40,260 nucleotides of DNA from a virus, in IMG/VR virus record IMGVR_UViG_3300022539_000216, positions 1-40,260 of that record, one strand, 5' to 3'. The notes beneath the pieces are model-generated. The model did no database searches. It was given only the letters and a program-made list of their open reading frames with translations, and was not told where the DNA came from. Position numbers and translations under genes: made by a program. Shown one piece after another: positions 1-6,099 of this stretch; the first letter of the stretch is position 1; the number at the start of each line of letters is the position of its first letter.

Positions 1-8
1 TTCCTCAT
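1..8 (-). CDS. Start of a gene leaving the left edge
   Basis: An ATG read leftward at 8..6 is preceded by GAGG five bases upstream. The upstream context GAATTGAGGTAT is the same as that before the gene starting at 267. Only the first codons are present, so no product can be named. By position it continues the leftward operon. Confidence 0.35.
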
Positions 9-15
9 AAATACC

Positions 16-267
16 TCAATTCAAAATTGCCTTGTGTGACCAATGTTTTATGTAGCGAAAGCCGAAAAACTCGATTTCAACTGCGAACTCATTTCTGTAT
101 TCAGACATACGACCAATATCTAAACAAAAAATGCTTTTGGCTTTTTCACAGTATCTTTTTAAGTATGTACCAAAACCGAAAGCAACTCTATCGTTTAAAA
201 TGAGCAAATTTACAAGATATAATTTTTTTCCTGATAATCTTTGAATACTGAAAAGTTCTATTATCAT
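16..267 (-). CDS. Hypothetical protein, 83 aa
   Basis: I do not recognise a family. The frame could open at a TTG (279) overlapping the TGA of the upstream gene, but the ATG at 267 has GAGG six bases before it and is the better start. The product begins MIIELFSIQRL and is mixed and basic, with no membrane segment or metal motif. It follows the gene at 276-533 with almost no gap and is probably co-transcribed with it. Confidence 0.6.
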   Translation of the reverse strand: MIIELFSIQRLSGKKLYLVNLLILNDRVAFGFGTYLKRYCEKAKSIFCLDIGRMSEYRNEFAVEIEFFGFRYIKHWSHKAILN

Positions 268-275
268 ATCATACC

Positions 276-533
276 TCAATTCACCAAAAAATCCTCGCCA
301 GATTTCATCTTCGACAAAACCTTAGGACAGGCAGCCATCAAATCGCCCATATTAACCTGATTCGCACGACTCGTCAAGAACGCCATAAAATCGGCGAACT
401 TCTTCGCCAAGACAGACGCCTCCTGTGGGTTGTTCACGGCTATCAAGACCTTGCGACCGTTGAAGCCTATCTTCGTGTCGGCCAAAAGAACCTGCTTCGC
501 CATCTGCTTCTTAATGCGACGTAGATTGCCCAT
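276..533 (-). CDS. Hypothetical protein, 85 aa
   Basis: A short basic N terminus (MGNLRRIKKQMAKQ) is followed by a stretch compatible with a small alpha/beta or helical fold. No motif identifies a function. It sits in the leftward small-gene string after the terminase small subunit gene. A perfect 9-base DnaA-box-like sequence lies just upstream of its start (537-545). Confidence 0.6.
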   Translation of the reverse strand: MGNLRRIKKQMAKQVLLADTKIGFNGRKVLIAVNNPQEASVLAKKFADFMAFLTSRANQVNMGDLMAACPKVLSKMKSGEDFLVN

Positions 534-536
534 AAG

Positions 537-545
537 TTATCCACA
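537..545 (+). promoter_or_regulatory. DnaA-box-like site TTATCCACA
   Basis: The consensus DnaA 9-mer TTATCCACA occurs exactly here, in the short gap between two genes. A second exact copy lies at 10932-10940 inside the replication gene. A given 9-mer is expected well under once in 40 kb counting both strands, but two isolated boxes do not make an origin. Confidence 0.3.
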
Positions 546-559
546 ATCAGCCGTATCTG

Positions 560-679
560 TTAATACCAAACATTATCTCTAAACCTGTCGCACTTCGAAC
601 AATGGTCGCCAGTGCGGTAAACTTTCCACTCGTGCCTACAAAACAAAGTTTTGAAAAACCATTTAAGTTGCTTAATCAT
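560..679 (-). CDS. Small zinc-knuckle-like protein, 39 aa
   Basis: The ATG at 679 is preceded by GAGAGGAATTAAAAG. The product, MIKQLKWFFKTLFCRHEWKV.., has Cys-x-His near residues 14-16 and a CxxC at 27-30, spaced like the phage DUF1660 type of tiny zinc-binding protein (C..GHxW....CxRCG). It lies four bases after the gene at 683-844. Function unknown. Confidence 0.6.
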   Translation of the reverse strand: MIKQLKWFFKTLFCRHEWKVYRTGDHCSKCDRFRDNVWY

Positions 680-682
680 CTT

Positions 683-844
683 TTAATTCCTCTCTATCGG
701 CTTGCCGTTAGCATCAAAAGCCACCGGCACTGTATAAGTCGAATCTCGATTACTGGCGGGTATTACCAAAACTACAAAATGCGGAACTATAGGCCGCTCG
801 TTGGCGGCAACCAACGCCCTATACGCAACCTCAAAACTGTCCAT
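683..844 (-). CDS. Hypothetical protein, 53 aa
   Basis: The ATG overlaps the stop of the preceding gene as TAATG, which implies translational coupling. The 53-residue product MDSFEVAYRALVAANERPIV.. has no recognised domain. The AGGAG needed for initiation lies inside the end of the upstream gene (CACAGGAGTTCCTAATG). Confidence 0.65.
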   Translation of the reverse strand: MDSFEVAYRALVAANERPIVPHFVVLVIPASNRDSTYTVPVAFDANGKPIERN

Positions 845-1020
845 TAGGAACTCCTGTGTAAGACTCGATAAAGGGTGTCTGAAAGTCGGTTAATAAACCA
901 TTCGGGTATCTCTGTATTAACTACGAGTATCTCGCCTTTACCACAACGCTGGCACAAACGGCCGTCCCCTGTACTAACCCATTTATGACCCCAAAAATAG
1001 CATATTAAACGCTTAACCAT
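844..1020 (-). CDS. DUF1660-like zinc-binding protein, 58 aa
   Basis: The product begins MVKRLICYFWGHKWVSTG and continues GRLCQRCGKGEI. It has C7, H12, C23 and C26 in the arrangement of phage DUF1660 proteins, a C-x4-H-x10-CxxC metal site. The C-terminal half is ordinary helical sequence. DUF1660 proteins are common in phage accessory regions and have no established function. Coupled by TAATG to the next gene. Confidence 0.7.
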   Translation of the reverse strand: MVKRLICYFWGHKWVSTGDGRLCQRCGKGEILVVNTEIPEWFINRLSDTLYRVLHRSS

Positions 1021-1099
1021 CAATTTTTACCTCATACCTATATCCAATAGGTACTGCTTTGAGCATCGCCGCGTCATTCCGATGGGTGGGGGGTCGGGA

Positions 1100-1222
1100 T
1101 TAAGCATGCTTTTTCCTCGCCCGTGCCGGCAGCCGCTTGCCCTTGGACTCGTGCAGGTGGCGCTCAAGCTCGGCAGTGCTCATATCTTTGAACCGAACTA
1201 TCTTACGTCTTCTTTTTGCCAC
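1100..1222 (-). CDS. Small very basic protein, 40 aa, GTG start
   Basis: A GTG at 1222 follows AAGGAGG with seven bases between. The product, VAKRRRKIVRFKDMSTAELE.. ending ..RLPARARKKHA, is strongly basic at both ends with a central helix, and could bind nucleic acid. It overlaps the preceding gene in another frame by 20 bases. No family recognised. Confidence 0.55.
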   Translation of the reverse strand: MAKRRRKIVRFKDMSTAELERHLHESKGKRLPARARKKHA

Positions 1223-1322
1223 GTCTTCGCCTCCTTAACTCGGCACCCATAGCACCACGCTGTGCCTTCGATGTAATGGGCGTGTGCTTCCTGCCTTTTT
1301 TCTTACAGCCTTTGCCTGGCAT
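1203..1322 (-). CDS. Small basic protein, 39 aa
   Basis: The ATG at 1322 has GAGGTGAGACT immediately upstream. The product runs MPGKGCKKKGRKHTPITSKA and ends in an Arg/Lys-rich tail. Proteins of the form ..TPITSKAQRGAMGAEL.. occur as tiny basic phage proteins; their role is not known. It overlaps the following GTG gene, whose ribosome binding site lies inside this one. Confidence 0.6.
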   Translation of the reverse strand: MPGKGCKKKGRKHTPITSKAQRGAMGAELRRRRRGKKKT

Positions 1323-1336
1323 AGTCTCACCTCTCA

Positions 1337-1672
1337 CTAATCTCCCACTAATATCGCAGCAATGGGCGCTGCCCCTGATTTGGTCTCCATTAAGTATCGC
1401 CAGCCAGGTATAAAGGGTAGGCCTTCAGCTTGTAGCTGCTCAATGAACGTGGTCTTTAGATGATGTATCATCTGCCGATACCACGTCCCGCCCTGCTCAC
1501 CGTTAGCATATATCCTGAGTGCGTCAGGTAAGCCAGCGAACAGCTCATCGTCAGGTGGCAGGTCGGGCATAGTACCTTGGGATGTAGTACCCGCCGACGT
1601 AGTACCCTGCCGCTTGCGCCTTGCCCATTCTTTATTAGCTTGCTTTTGCTTCTCTCTGTCCTTAAACGGCAT
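1337..1672 (-). CDS. Phage protein next to terminase small subunit, 111 aa
   Basis: The ATG overlaps the TAA of the terminase small subunit gene (TAATG). The N terminus MPFKDREKQKQANKEWARRK is the charged helical opening often seen in short phage proteins near packaging genes. A Thr/Gly-rich linker follows (about residues 23-36), then a more hydrophobic C-terminal part. No enzymatic motif seen. Possibly an accessory DNA-binding protein, by position only. Confidence 0.6.
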   Translation of the reverse strand: MPFKDREKQKQANKEWARRKRQGTTSAGTTSQGTMPDLPPDDELFAGLPDALRIYANGEQGGTWYRQMIHHLKTTFIEQLQAEGLPFIPGWRYLMETKSGAAPIAAILVGD

Positions 1673-2187
1673 TAGCTTGCCTCCTGTGCTGCCCTTAAAA
1701 GCCTGATATGACTTGCAGGTTTAGGCTCCGTAGACTCGTCCTCAGTACGCTGGTGAGCCAACTCAGCCAGCTTCTCAGCCTCTTTAGCCTCCATAGCCTT
1801 CTGTGCGGCCTCTCGTTCAAGATTAGGGGCAGTTTCACGATGATAACCAAGCATTTCGTTCTGCTCAGCTATTACCGCCTTGCCAGCTGTTACATTCTTT
1901 TGCTTAACTGCCAACTCATAAAGGAAATTAAGCCTATTTAATTGCATAGTCCGTGAAATACTTGTTTTTCTATCGTCTTCCGCTCTTAATGCATCAAAAT
2001 AGGCCATTACCTTCTTATTTGTTGTTAAGAGTTTGCAAGCACACTGCTGAGCTATTTTCCTGCTCTTAGCCTTAAAAGTTGCGTTTACATAAGCATCAGC
2101 CCTGTCTTGGCCACTTTTAAGCAAGTCTACAAACTCAACCTGCTTTTCAGTTAGCTTCATCCTTAGTTTGTTTAGTTTTTCGCTCAT
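1672..2187 (-). CDS. terS: Terminase small subunit
   Basis: The 171-residue product has the opening of the terminase small subunit family: LTEKQVEFVDLLKSGQDRAD followed by AYVNATF and a helix with CKLL. This is the DNA-binding HTH half; a helical C-terminal region with a charged tail follows. The protein recognises phage DNA and hands it to the large terminase at the portal. The large subunit is not in the window, and several small genes follow instead, which is an uncommon separation. A start at the internal Met before KLTEKQ is also possible. Confidence 0.75.
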   Translation of the reverse strand: MSEKLNKLRMKLTEKQVEFVDLLKSGQDRADAYVNATFKAKSRKIAQQCACKLLTTNKKVMAYFDALRAEDDRKTSISRTMQLNRLNFLYELAVKQKNVTAGKAVIAEQNEMLGYHRETAPNLEREAAQKAMEAKEAEKLAELAHQRTEDESTEPKPASHIRLLRAAQEAS

Positions 2188-2392
2188 AATCGCATATATT
2201 TACCTGATACCCAATACCAACAATTCTTGCCTTAGCTTGCGCTCTTTCGCTATAACATTGTACACCCGCAGATGTGGCATTTATTATCATAGCCAGCGGA
2301 GTAATAACTGCCAAGCTGTTAGCAACAGCATGCCAGAATCATAACTCTAACTCTTTTTCTTTAGCAGTTAGCTTTTTTGGTTTTTGGCTCAT
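2147..2392 (-). pseudogene. Coupled 17-codon ORF with in-frame TGA, possibly a broken gene
   Basis: An ATG at 2392 overlaps the TGA of the upstream coiled-coil gene (ATGA), a clear coupling signal. It encodes MSQKPKKLTAKEKELEL before a TGA at 2341-2339. The same frame then stays open for 63 more codons to 2147, overlapping the start of the terminase gene. It may be a tiny real peptide, a gene interrupted by a nonsense mutation, or chance. Confidence 0.3.
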
Positions 2393-2715
2393 TCTTTGTG
2401 CGCTTTGACCAGTTTTTCCGCTTCGGCAACAGCTTCGGCTTGTGCCTCAGCAACCTCTTTGTCAGCCTCTTTCTTGGCCTTAACCTGGGCGAGCAACGCT
2501 TTGGCATCAGCGAGCTTTTTCGCTTTAGCGTCAGCTTTCGCCTTTATCGCCGCTTTTGCTTTTTCCTTACGCTCGGTTTCGGCTCTTTTCTTTGCTCGCC
2601 CCTGCCTTGCTGGCGCAATCAACAAATTGACGTCGTTTACCTCGTCCACTAAGTCATCCAAAAAGACCTTCAGTTTCCTCGGTCTGTGAATGTCCTGTAA
2701 GTTGAGTTTCTCCAT
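2389..2715 (-). CDS. Ala/Lys/Glu-rich coiled-coil protein, 108 aa
   Basis: Residues 1-38 form a short ordered part. About 40-108 are almost wholly Ala, Lys and Glu in a long charged helix (KAKADAKAKKLADAKALLA). No family is assignable from such composition. It is the first gene of the leftward transcript from the promoter at 2780-2808 and has GAGGTG eight bases before its ATG. Confidence 0.7.
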   Translation of the reverse strand: MEKLNLQDIHRPRKLKVFLDDLVDEVNDVNLLIAPARQGRAKKRAETERKEKAKAAIKAKADAKAKKLADAKALLAQVKAKKEADKEVAEAQAEAVAEAEKLVKAHKE

Positions 2716-2779
2716 AATTTCACCTCATTAAGTTATTTGTTCCTATTTCGATATTTAGAGCCAGGGGTTCTGTGTTCAT

Positions 2780-2808
2780 ATTTTACAATATTCATTCGCT
2801 TTTGTCAA
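2780..2808 (-). promoter_or_regulatory. Sigma70-type promoter for the leftward genes from 2715
   Basis: Read leftward, TTGACA (2808-2803) is separated by 17 bases from TAAAAT (2785-2780). Spacing and hexamers are near consensus, about 65 bases before the first gene. It should drive the terminase-side operon. Confidence 0.75.
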
Positions 2809-2895
2809 CTTATAATTATATTAGCGTGCCTTATGGCTGTAAGCTCTTTGTTTATAATGGCTTAAAAGATTTTTTAATTATTTTTTCCCTTTTAC

Positions 2896-2923
2896 TTGAC
2901 TTTTTGTGATTTTGTGGTAAAGT
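2896..2923 (+). promoter_or_regulatory. Possible rightward promoter
   Basis: TTGACT (2896-2901), a 16-base gap and TAAAGT (2918-2923) form a plausible sigma70 promoter pointing to the plus-strand genes from 3083. A nearby TTGACAAGT (2952-2960) recurs before two later genes at 3299 and 3677. The leader would include the folded element at 2993-3045. Confidence 0.45.
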
Positions 2924-2992
2924 TTAATTAGACAATTGACGATAAAATGTATTGACAAGTTAAAAGCGTTTGCAAATTCCCATCGAAAAAGT

Positions 2993-3045
2993 CCCCGCTC
3001 GTTTGCGTTGCAGTTCGGCAAACGCTCTGCGACCTGCGAGTGGGG
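2993..3045 (+). ncRNA. Structured leader element before the rightward genes
   Basis: CCCCGCTCG (2993-3001) pairs with CGAGTGGGG (3037-3045), nine pairs with one G-U. The enclosed sequence offers alternative helices (GTTTGC with GCAAAC at 3018-3023, or GTTGCAG with CTGCGAC). It lies 37 bases before the first gene of the cluster. It does not match a riboswitch I recognise. The remainder of the 2716-3082 gap is AT-rich promoter sequence. Confidence 0.35.
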
Positions 3046-3082
3046 CATTTACTGTGATAGGTATAATTGAAAGGGTAAGCAA

Positions 3083-3283
3083 ATGAGAAGGTTAACAGTT
3101 AAACAAAAAAAGCTGCTCGACAAATGGTACGAGCAAAACAACATTAAGGACGAGCCTGGAATAGCCGTGTGCAATGTTGTTCAGGATTTATTACCTGACG
3201 AACTGTGGGATGAACTTCAAGAAGTTAACAATACCGAAGTGCTGTATCAGGAAGTAAACTGTTATATCACCGACAAAGCATAG
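3083..3283 (+). CDS. Hypothetical protein, 66 aa
   Basis: The first plus-strand gene after the divergent promoter region. AAAGGG lies seven bases before the ATG. The product opens with a basic helix, MRRLTVKQKKLLDKWYEQNN, and is acidic afterwards. Small phage proteins starting this way are common, but no function is known. A short hairpin (AGAGTC/GGCTCT) follows the stop. Confidence 0.65.
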   Translation: MRRLTVKQKKLLDKWYEQNNIKDEPGIAVCNVVQDLLPDELWDELQEVNNTEVLYQEVNCYITDKA

Positions 3284-3342
3284 AGTCTTGACGGCTCTTT
3301 GACAAGTTAATACGGTATCGGGCGGAAAGGTAAGGTGTGATT

Positions 3343-3510
3343 ATGGAAACAACAACAGGCATAAAAATTGAATATGTATCGCAAATAGACGAATGGCAAA
3401 TCAGCGTTAAGAACGAGCAAGGTGTTTATAATTACACAGGGATATATGGCAAGTCTCTTGACGAAGCAATCGGCCAATTATCACTTCACTTTGCAAAACC
3501 GATAACTTAA
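3343..3510 (+). CDS. Hypothetical protein, 55 aa
   Basis: The product METTTGIKIEYVSQIDEWQI.. has two short beta-type stretches and an amphipathic helix (SLDEAIGQLSLHF), compatible with a small alpha/beta fold. No family is recognised. The gene is enclosed by a 10-base inverted repeat, ACGGTATCGG (3312-3321) and CCGATACCGT (3519-3528), which could pair across the whole message. Confidence 0.6.
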   Translation: METTTGIKIEYVSQIDEWQISVKNEQGVYNYTGIYGKSLDEAIGQLSLHFAKPIT

Positions 3511-3718
3511 ACCATAGTCCGATACCGTGAAAACGCCCTGCAATACAGCTTATTCGGCAGACAGCTACTGCTGGCAGGGCTTAGCAGATTAAGTTCTGCT
3601 CGGTGGGGCAAGCAACCGTAAAAGTGCTTAGGCCGGTCGTGGGCTGGAAAAAACCGAAAAGCTCACATTTAGGTTTTTGACAAGTACATAAGGGTAAAGC
3701 AAGAAAGCGAGGTAAATT
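3511..3718 (+). ncRNA. Hairpin-rich intergenic region, candidate structured RNA
   Basis: This 208-base stretch has no gene but several helices. GCCCTGC (3535-3541) pairs perfectly with GCAGGGC (3574-3580). AGCAG pairs with CTGCT around 3583-3600. GTGGGCT pairs with AGCTCAC around 3639-3666, enclosing an A-run. A TTGACAAGT (3677-3685) then precedes the next gene. I cannot assign it to a known RNA class. Confidence 0.35.
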
Positions 3719-3931
3719 ATGCTTATTAAGGAAATAAGTCGATGGGACTTGCCTACGGGGTACAAAAGCGATTATCCTAACAATGAGTACACTCCAGATT
3801 TGTCGGCTACCAACTTAAAAACGGTTATCGAAAAAGTTAATGAAATAGTAAAAGTTGTCAATCAAATCGGAGAGGTAAAAGTGCTTCAAAAAAGAAATAT
3901 AAATCAACAATTTAGCAGCTTTACCCTTTAG
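3719..3931 (+). CDS. Hypothetical protein, 70 aa
   Basis: GAGG precedes the ATG at a good distance. The product MLIKEISRWDLPTGYKSDYP.. contains a predicted helix with regular hydrophobics (LKTVIEKVNEIVKVVNQI) that may oligomerise. No homologue is recognised. Its stop codon is the first base pair of a compact hairpin (3931-3971). Confidence 0.55.
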   Translation: MLIKEISRWDLPTGYKSDYPNNEYTPDLSATNLKTVIEKVNEIVKVVNQIGEVKVLQKRNINQQFSSFTL

Positions 3932-3971
3932 CCGTCCGCAGTTTAGCTGTGGCTTCAAGGCAACGGGCGGC
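3931..3971 (+). ncRNA. Intergenic hairpin with 8-bp stem
   Basis: GCCGTCCG (3931-3938) pairs with CGGGCGGC (3964-3971), with one G-U. The interior can form two smaller arms, giving a three-way-junction shape. It has no T-run, so it is not a typical terminator. It sits between two genes and ends four bases before the next ATG, where it could limit ribosome entry. Confidence 0.4.
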
Positions 3972-3974
3972 TTT

Positions 3975-4131
3975 ATGAAAAAGAAAAGAATTAAGGTTAA
4001 ATGTCGCAAGTGTGGTCGTAAGGCTATTAAACCTGACAATCGGCAATTACCTGAAAACTGGGAAGGTGAATATTGGGAAAACCACACCATCACTTATTTA
4101 TGCGACAAATGTAAAACACTTAACCTTTAAT
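3975..4131 (+). pseudogene. Zinc-ribbon ORF with a +1 frame disruption
   Basis: From the ATG at 3975 the frame reads MKKKRIKVKCRKCGRKAIKP and then stops at 4113-4115 after a His-rich tail. A run of five A at 4078-4082 is where the frame appears lost. With one A fewer, it continues into ..TITYLCDKCKTLNL ending at 4131, giving a complete CxxC..CxxC zinc ribbon. Options are a real mutation, programmed slippage or a homopolymer error in the sequence. Confidence 0.45.
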
Positions 4132-4147
4132 CGAAAGGAGCGAAATA

Positions 4148-4462
4148 ATGAGAATTAAAGAAATAGCATATCATCGAAACGGAATTGGCGGTGAAGGGTT
4201 TTATGTTGTATATTTTACAGCACGAGGCCCGTGCAAAGTCCGCAATAAAACCTTTTATGCTATCTTGTTTGATACAGTAGGACAATGTGCTGTTTTAGGC
4301 CAAGCAGAATTAGCAGAAGGCACTATTGCCTTTGGCAAAAATAGTTGGCGAGGTGATGATTTTGAACCTGATTTGCGAAAAGCCATTGCTGATTGGGAAA
4401 CGAACCGTACTCGCTCTGTTTTTGAAGGAAAACCTGATGGCTCAAGAACCCAAACCACTTAA
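4148..4462 (+). CDS. Conserved-looking hypothetical protein, 104 aa
   Basis: The very strong AAAGGAG seven bases upstream fixes the start. The N-terminal part alternates beta-like segments (GEGFYVVYF, KTFYAILF) and resembles small proteins opening with KEIxYHRNGxxGEGF, which I recall from phages and some bacterial genomes without function. The last 26 bases overlap the next gene. Confidence 0.7.
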   Translation: MRIKEIAYHRNGIGGEGFYVVYFTARGPCKVRNKTFYAILFDTVGQCAVLGQAELAEGTIAFGKNSWRGDDFEPDLRKAIADWETNRTRSVFEGKPDGSRTQTT

Positions 4463-4613
4463 CCTGTATTTCCGTATCCGCCCCGAGACACGGCTAACCC
4501 TCGACCGAGTGCGCTTCAAACGCCTCCAAAAAGGCCAAAAGGCTACAGTTATAGACCTTATAGCCGAGGCCGTCGAAAAGACCTTTGGGGGTGGTAACCA
4601 CTCCACCCCATAG
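4437..4613 (+). CDS. Ribbon-helix-helix-like DNA-binding protein, 58 aa
   Basis: The start at 4437 is chosen because AAGGA lies seven bases before it; the frame is open further upstream but has no such site. NLYFRIRPETRLTLDRVRFK forms a strand and first helix, and QKATVIDLIAEAVEKTF the second, the layout of the Arc/MetJ-type ribbon-helix-helix fold. These proteins bind operators as dimers. Likely a regulator of this small rightward cluster or of the facing early operon. Confidence 0.6.
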   Translation: MAQEPKPLNLYFRIRPETRLTLDRVRFKRLQKGQKATVIDLIAEAVEKTFGGGNHSTP

Positions 4614-4694
4614 TTATCTGGCTCTATTCACTTATTAAGCCGTTTCAGCCTTTGAGAACGTCGAATTTGCCCGCCGTGCTTATACGACAAGGAT

Positions 4695-4934
4695 TTATAC
4701 TTTTGACCTTAAAAACCGCTCAACCTTACTTTTTTTGATTGAACCCCACCTGCCACGCAATGAAAAGGCCTGTTTATAACCTTCTAAGCCACGAACAGAC
4801 AAACTGTTAATAAACCTCAGCTCCTCGCCAGTCGTCCAATTTTTGCTATAATCATTTGCCACTAATTGTATTTTCGGAGAGATGATAAACTTTGAAAAGG
4901 ACAAAATTGTCCTTTTTTCAAATTGATGTGGCAT
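4695..4934 (-). CDS. Hypothetical protein, up to 79 aa, start uncertain
   Basis: This is the last gene of the long leftward operon and faces the plus-strand cluster. The C-terminal 55 residues (NWTTGEELRFINSLSVRGLE.. and FSLRGRWGSIKKSKVERFL) resemble a small phage protein family without known role. The ATG at 4934 has no ribosome binding site, but AAAAGGA precedes an in-frame TTG at 4901-4899. That binding site lies inside the palindrome at 4895-4916, so initiation could be controlled there. Confidence 0.55.
   Translation of the reverse strand: MPHQFEKRTILSFSKFIISPKIQLVANDYSKNWTTGEELRFINSLSVRGLEGYKQAFSLRGRWGSIKKSKVERFLRSKV
4895..4916. promoter_or_regulatory. Perfect 22-bp palindrome, candidate operator
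   Basis: AAAAGGACAA (4895-4904) and TTGTCCTTTT (4907-4916) are exact inverse copies two bases apart. The site ends one base beyond the stop of the XRE regulator gene. The GGACA-N4-TGTCC core is typical of operators bound by dimeric HTH repressors. It could also form a hairpin that hides the start of the 4695 gene. Confidence 0.45.
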
Positions 4935-5145
4935 TCAGCGCAAAAAGAAGTGATTGCATTTCACTGGAACATAAACAAAAATAATCTACCTGTTCAAAAC
5001 GTTGAACTTTTTTGATAGTCCACCCCCAATTATTGAGTTTTTCCACAAGTTTGGGCTGGGTAAAACCAATGGCTTTCCGCAATCTTTTTAGCTCTACCCC
5101 TCTCATACACTTTTCGGGCGAGTTGAATATCTTAGCGTGCTGCAT
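4918..5145 (-). CDS. XRE-family helix-turn-helix regulator, 75 aa
   Basis: Residues 14-39 (MRGVELKRLRKAIGFTQPKL and VEKLN) match a Cro/C1-type HTH, followed by the helix around QRFEQ. The rest is shorter than the usual 65-residue domain plus oligomerisation part and ends FALNATSI. GGAAGGA lies seven bases before the ATG at 5145. It may be a Cro-like regulator of the early operon, and the palindrome right after its stop is a candidate operator. Confidence 0.65.
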   Translation of the reverse strand: MQHAKIFNSPEKCMRGVELKRLRKAIGFTQPKLVEKLNNWGWTIKKVQRFEQVDYFCLCSSEMQSLLFALNATSI

Positions 5146-5181
5146 ATAGGATCCTTCCTGCTAATGCAATTAGGGCAGTTT

Positions 5182-5298
5182 TTACCCCATCCATCGTTCC
5201 TGCCAATTCCACATTGCAATATAATCCCCTGTGGACACTTTATATTTAAACCCTACCCAAAACAAAAGATACGCTACTGCTTTTTTAAGAACCTTCAT
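5182..5298 (-). CDS. Small hydrophobic/aromatic protein, 38 aa
   Basis: The ATG overlaps the TGA of the upstream gene (ATGA). The product is MKVLKKAVAYLLFWVGFKYK followed by an aromatic-rich tail. Residues 5-17 could dip into a membrane, but the segment is short. No family recognised. Confidence 0.5.
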   Translation of the reverse strand: MKVLKKAVAYLLFWVGFKYKVSTGDYIAMWNWQERWMG

Positions 5299-5879
5299 TT
5301 TGTACACTCCTTGAAATCCTCGTCGCCGAGGGTTTCTTTAACAAAAATAATATCTTCTCCAAGAAAGCTATAATGATAAACATTCCACAATCTTTTTATT
5401 ATTTTCCTCCGCTTGTCGAGACGGGACTCAAGCTTATTTGCTATTTCACAATTCCTTACGGCGTGAGCATAATCAGCCTGTTGAACCTTTTTAAGGTCTG
5501 CATAATCAGCCTCAAGCTCTTTCTTTTCTGCCTCAAGGCGGTCGAGACGGTCGCAGGCTTCAACAAAAGAACCAATGTATCGTCTGATTGTTTTTGTAAA
5601 CTCCCCCGCTGGCGGCTGCTGGCAATCAGGACAAGGAATATACTCTATGTAACCGTAAGAATGGCTGGCTGGTATATCACCGTGAGATGTTTCAATCACA
5701 GGGTCTACTTGTTCCCCTTCTGGGTTGGGTATCTTCCTTGTTCCTCCACAGGTTTCACATACAGGCTCGTCAAGCAAATTATCAATCTCTGCTATTAACT
5801 CGCCAGTTCCTTCATCTCGGCCTATAACTAAATAATGTCTTATTTTTTCCAGCAATTCTTTCGCCTTTTCAATGTCCAT
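5295..5879 (-). CDS. DnaJ-type zinc-finger and coiled-coil protein, 194 aa
   Basis: An N-terminal helix (DIEKAKELLEKIRHYLV) is followed by CETCGGT at about 41-47 and CPDC at about 82-85, the paired CxxC of DnaJ-like treble-clef or ribbon sites. A strong coiled coil follows from about 100 to 155 (RLDRLEAEKKELEADYADLK). Phage proteins with this plan are frequent in early operons and have no defined function. I chose the ATG at 5879, with AAAGGTGG upstream; an in-frame GTG lies at 5888. Confidence 0.65.
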   Translation of the reverse strand: MDIEKAKELLEKIRHYLVIGRDEGTGELIAEIDNLLDEPVCETCGGTRKIPNPEGEQVDPVIETSHGDIPASHSYGYIEYIPCPDCQQPPAGEFTKTIRRYIGSFVEACDRLDRLEAEKKELEADYADLKKVQQADYAHAVRNCEIANKLESRLDKRRKIIKRLWNVYHYSFLGEDIIFVKETLGDEDFKECTK

Positions 5880-5880
5880 C

Positions 5881-6099
5881 TCAACCACCTTTCAGGGCTT
5901 GCTCTTCAAGACTTCCAGCAACAACTGCTATCATAGACTTGTTATGTTTGCGCCTTAATGCCTCTTTTAGAACGCCACTTTCCCTTAAACATAATGCCTT
6001 CAGCCGCTCGACATCCGCCTGCAAGCACAAAGGGCACAAGCCACCTATGTGAGCCTCGACTTTCTGGTCAACACTATGTTCACATTCTTTATCAGCCAT
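5881..6099 (-). CDS. Hypothetical Cys/His protein, 72 aa
   Basis: The start at 6099 has AAAAGGGTGG upstream and gives MADKECEHSVDQKVEAHIGG. A CPLC pair near residues 22-25 together with the upstream Cys and His residues suggests a metal site. The rest is helical (QADVERLKALCL). The frame is open further upstream, but that part overlaps another gene. Function unknown. Confidence 0.6.
   Translation of the reverse strand: MADKECEHSVDQKVEAHIGGLCPLCLQADVERLKALCLRESGVLKEALRRKHNKSMIAVVAGSLEEQALKGG

Noticed and set aside
602-847. Plus-strand open frame of 81 codons
   Set aside because: Three small minus-strand genes with overlaps and ribosome binding sites cover the same bases.
2147-2392. Alternative genetic code with TGA read as an amino acid
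   Set aside because: Many clear genes in the window end in TGA with correct ATGA overlaps, so TGA is a stop here.
3299-3327. Promoter at TTGACAAGTTAATACGG
   Set aside because: TTGACA is present, but no acceptable -10 element occurs 16-18 bases downstream here or at the 3677 copy.
3815-4093. Minus-strand 92-codon open frame
   Set aside because: It is opposite the 70-residue gene and the zinc-ribbon frame, has no start signal and lies inside a rightward cluster.
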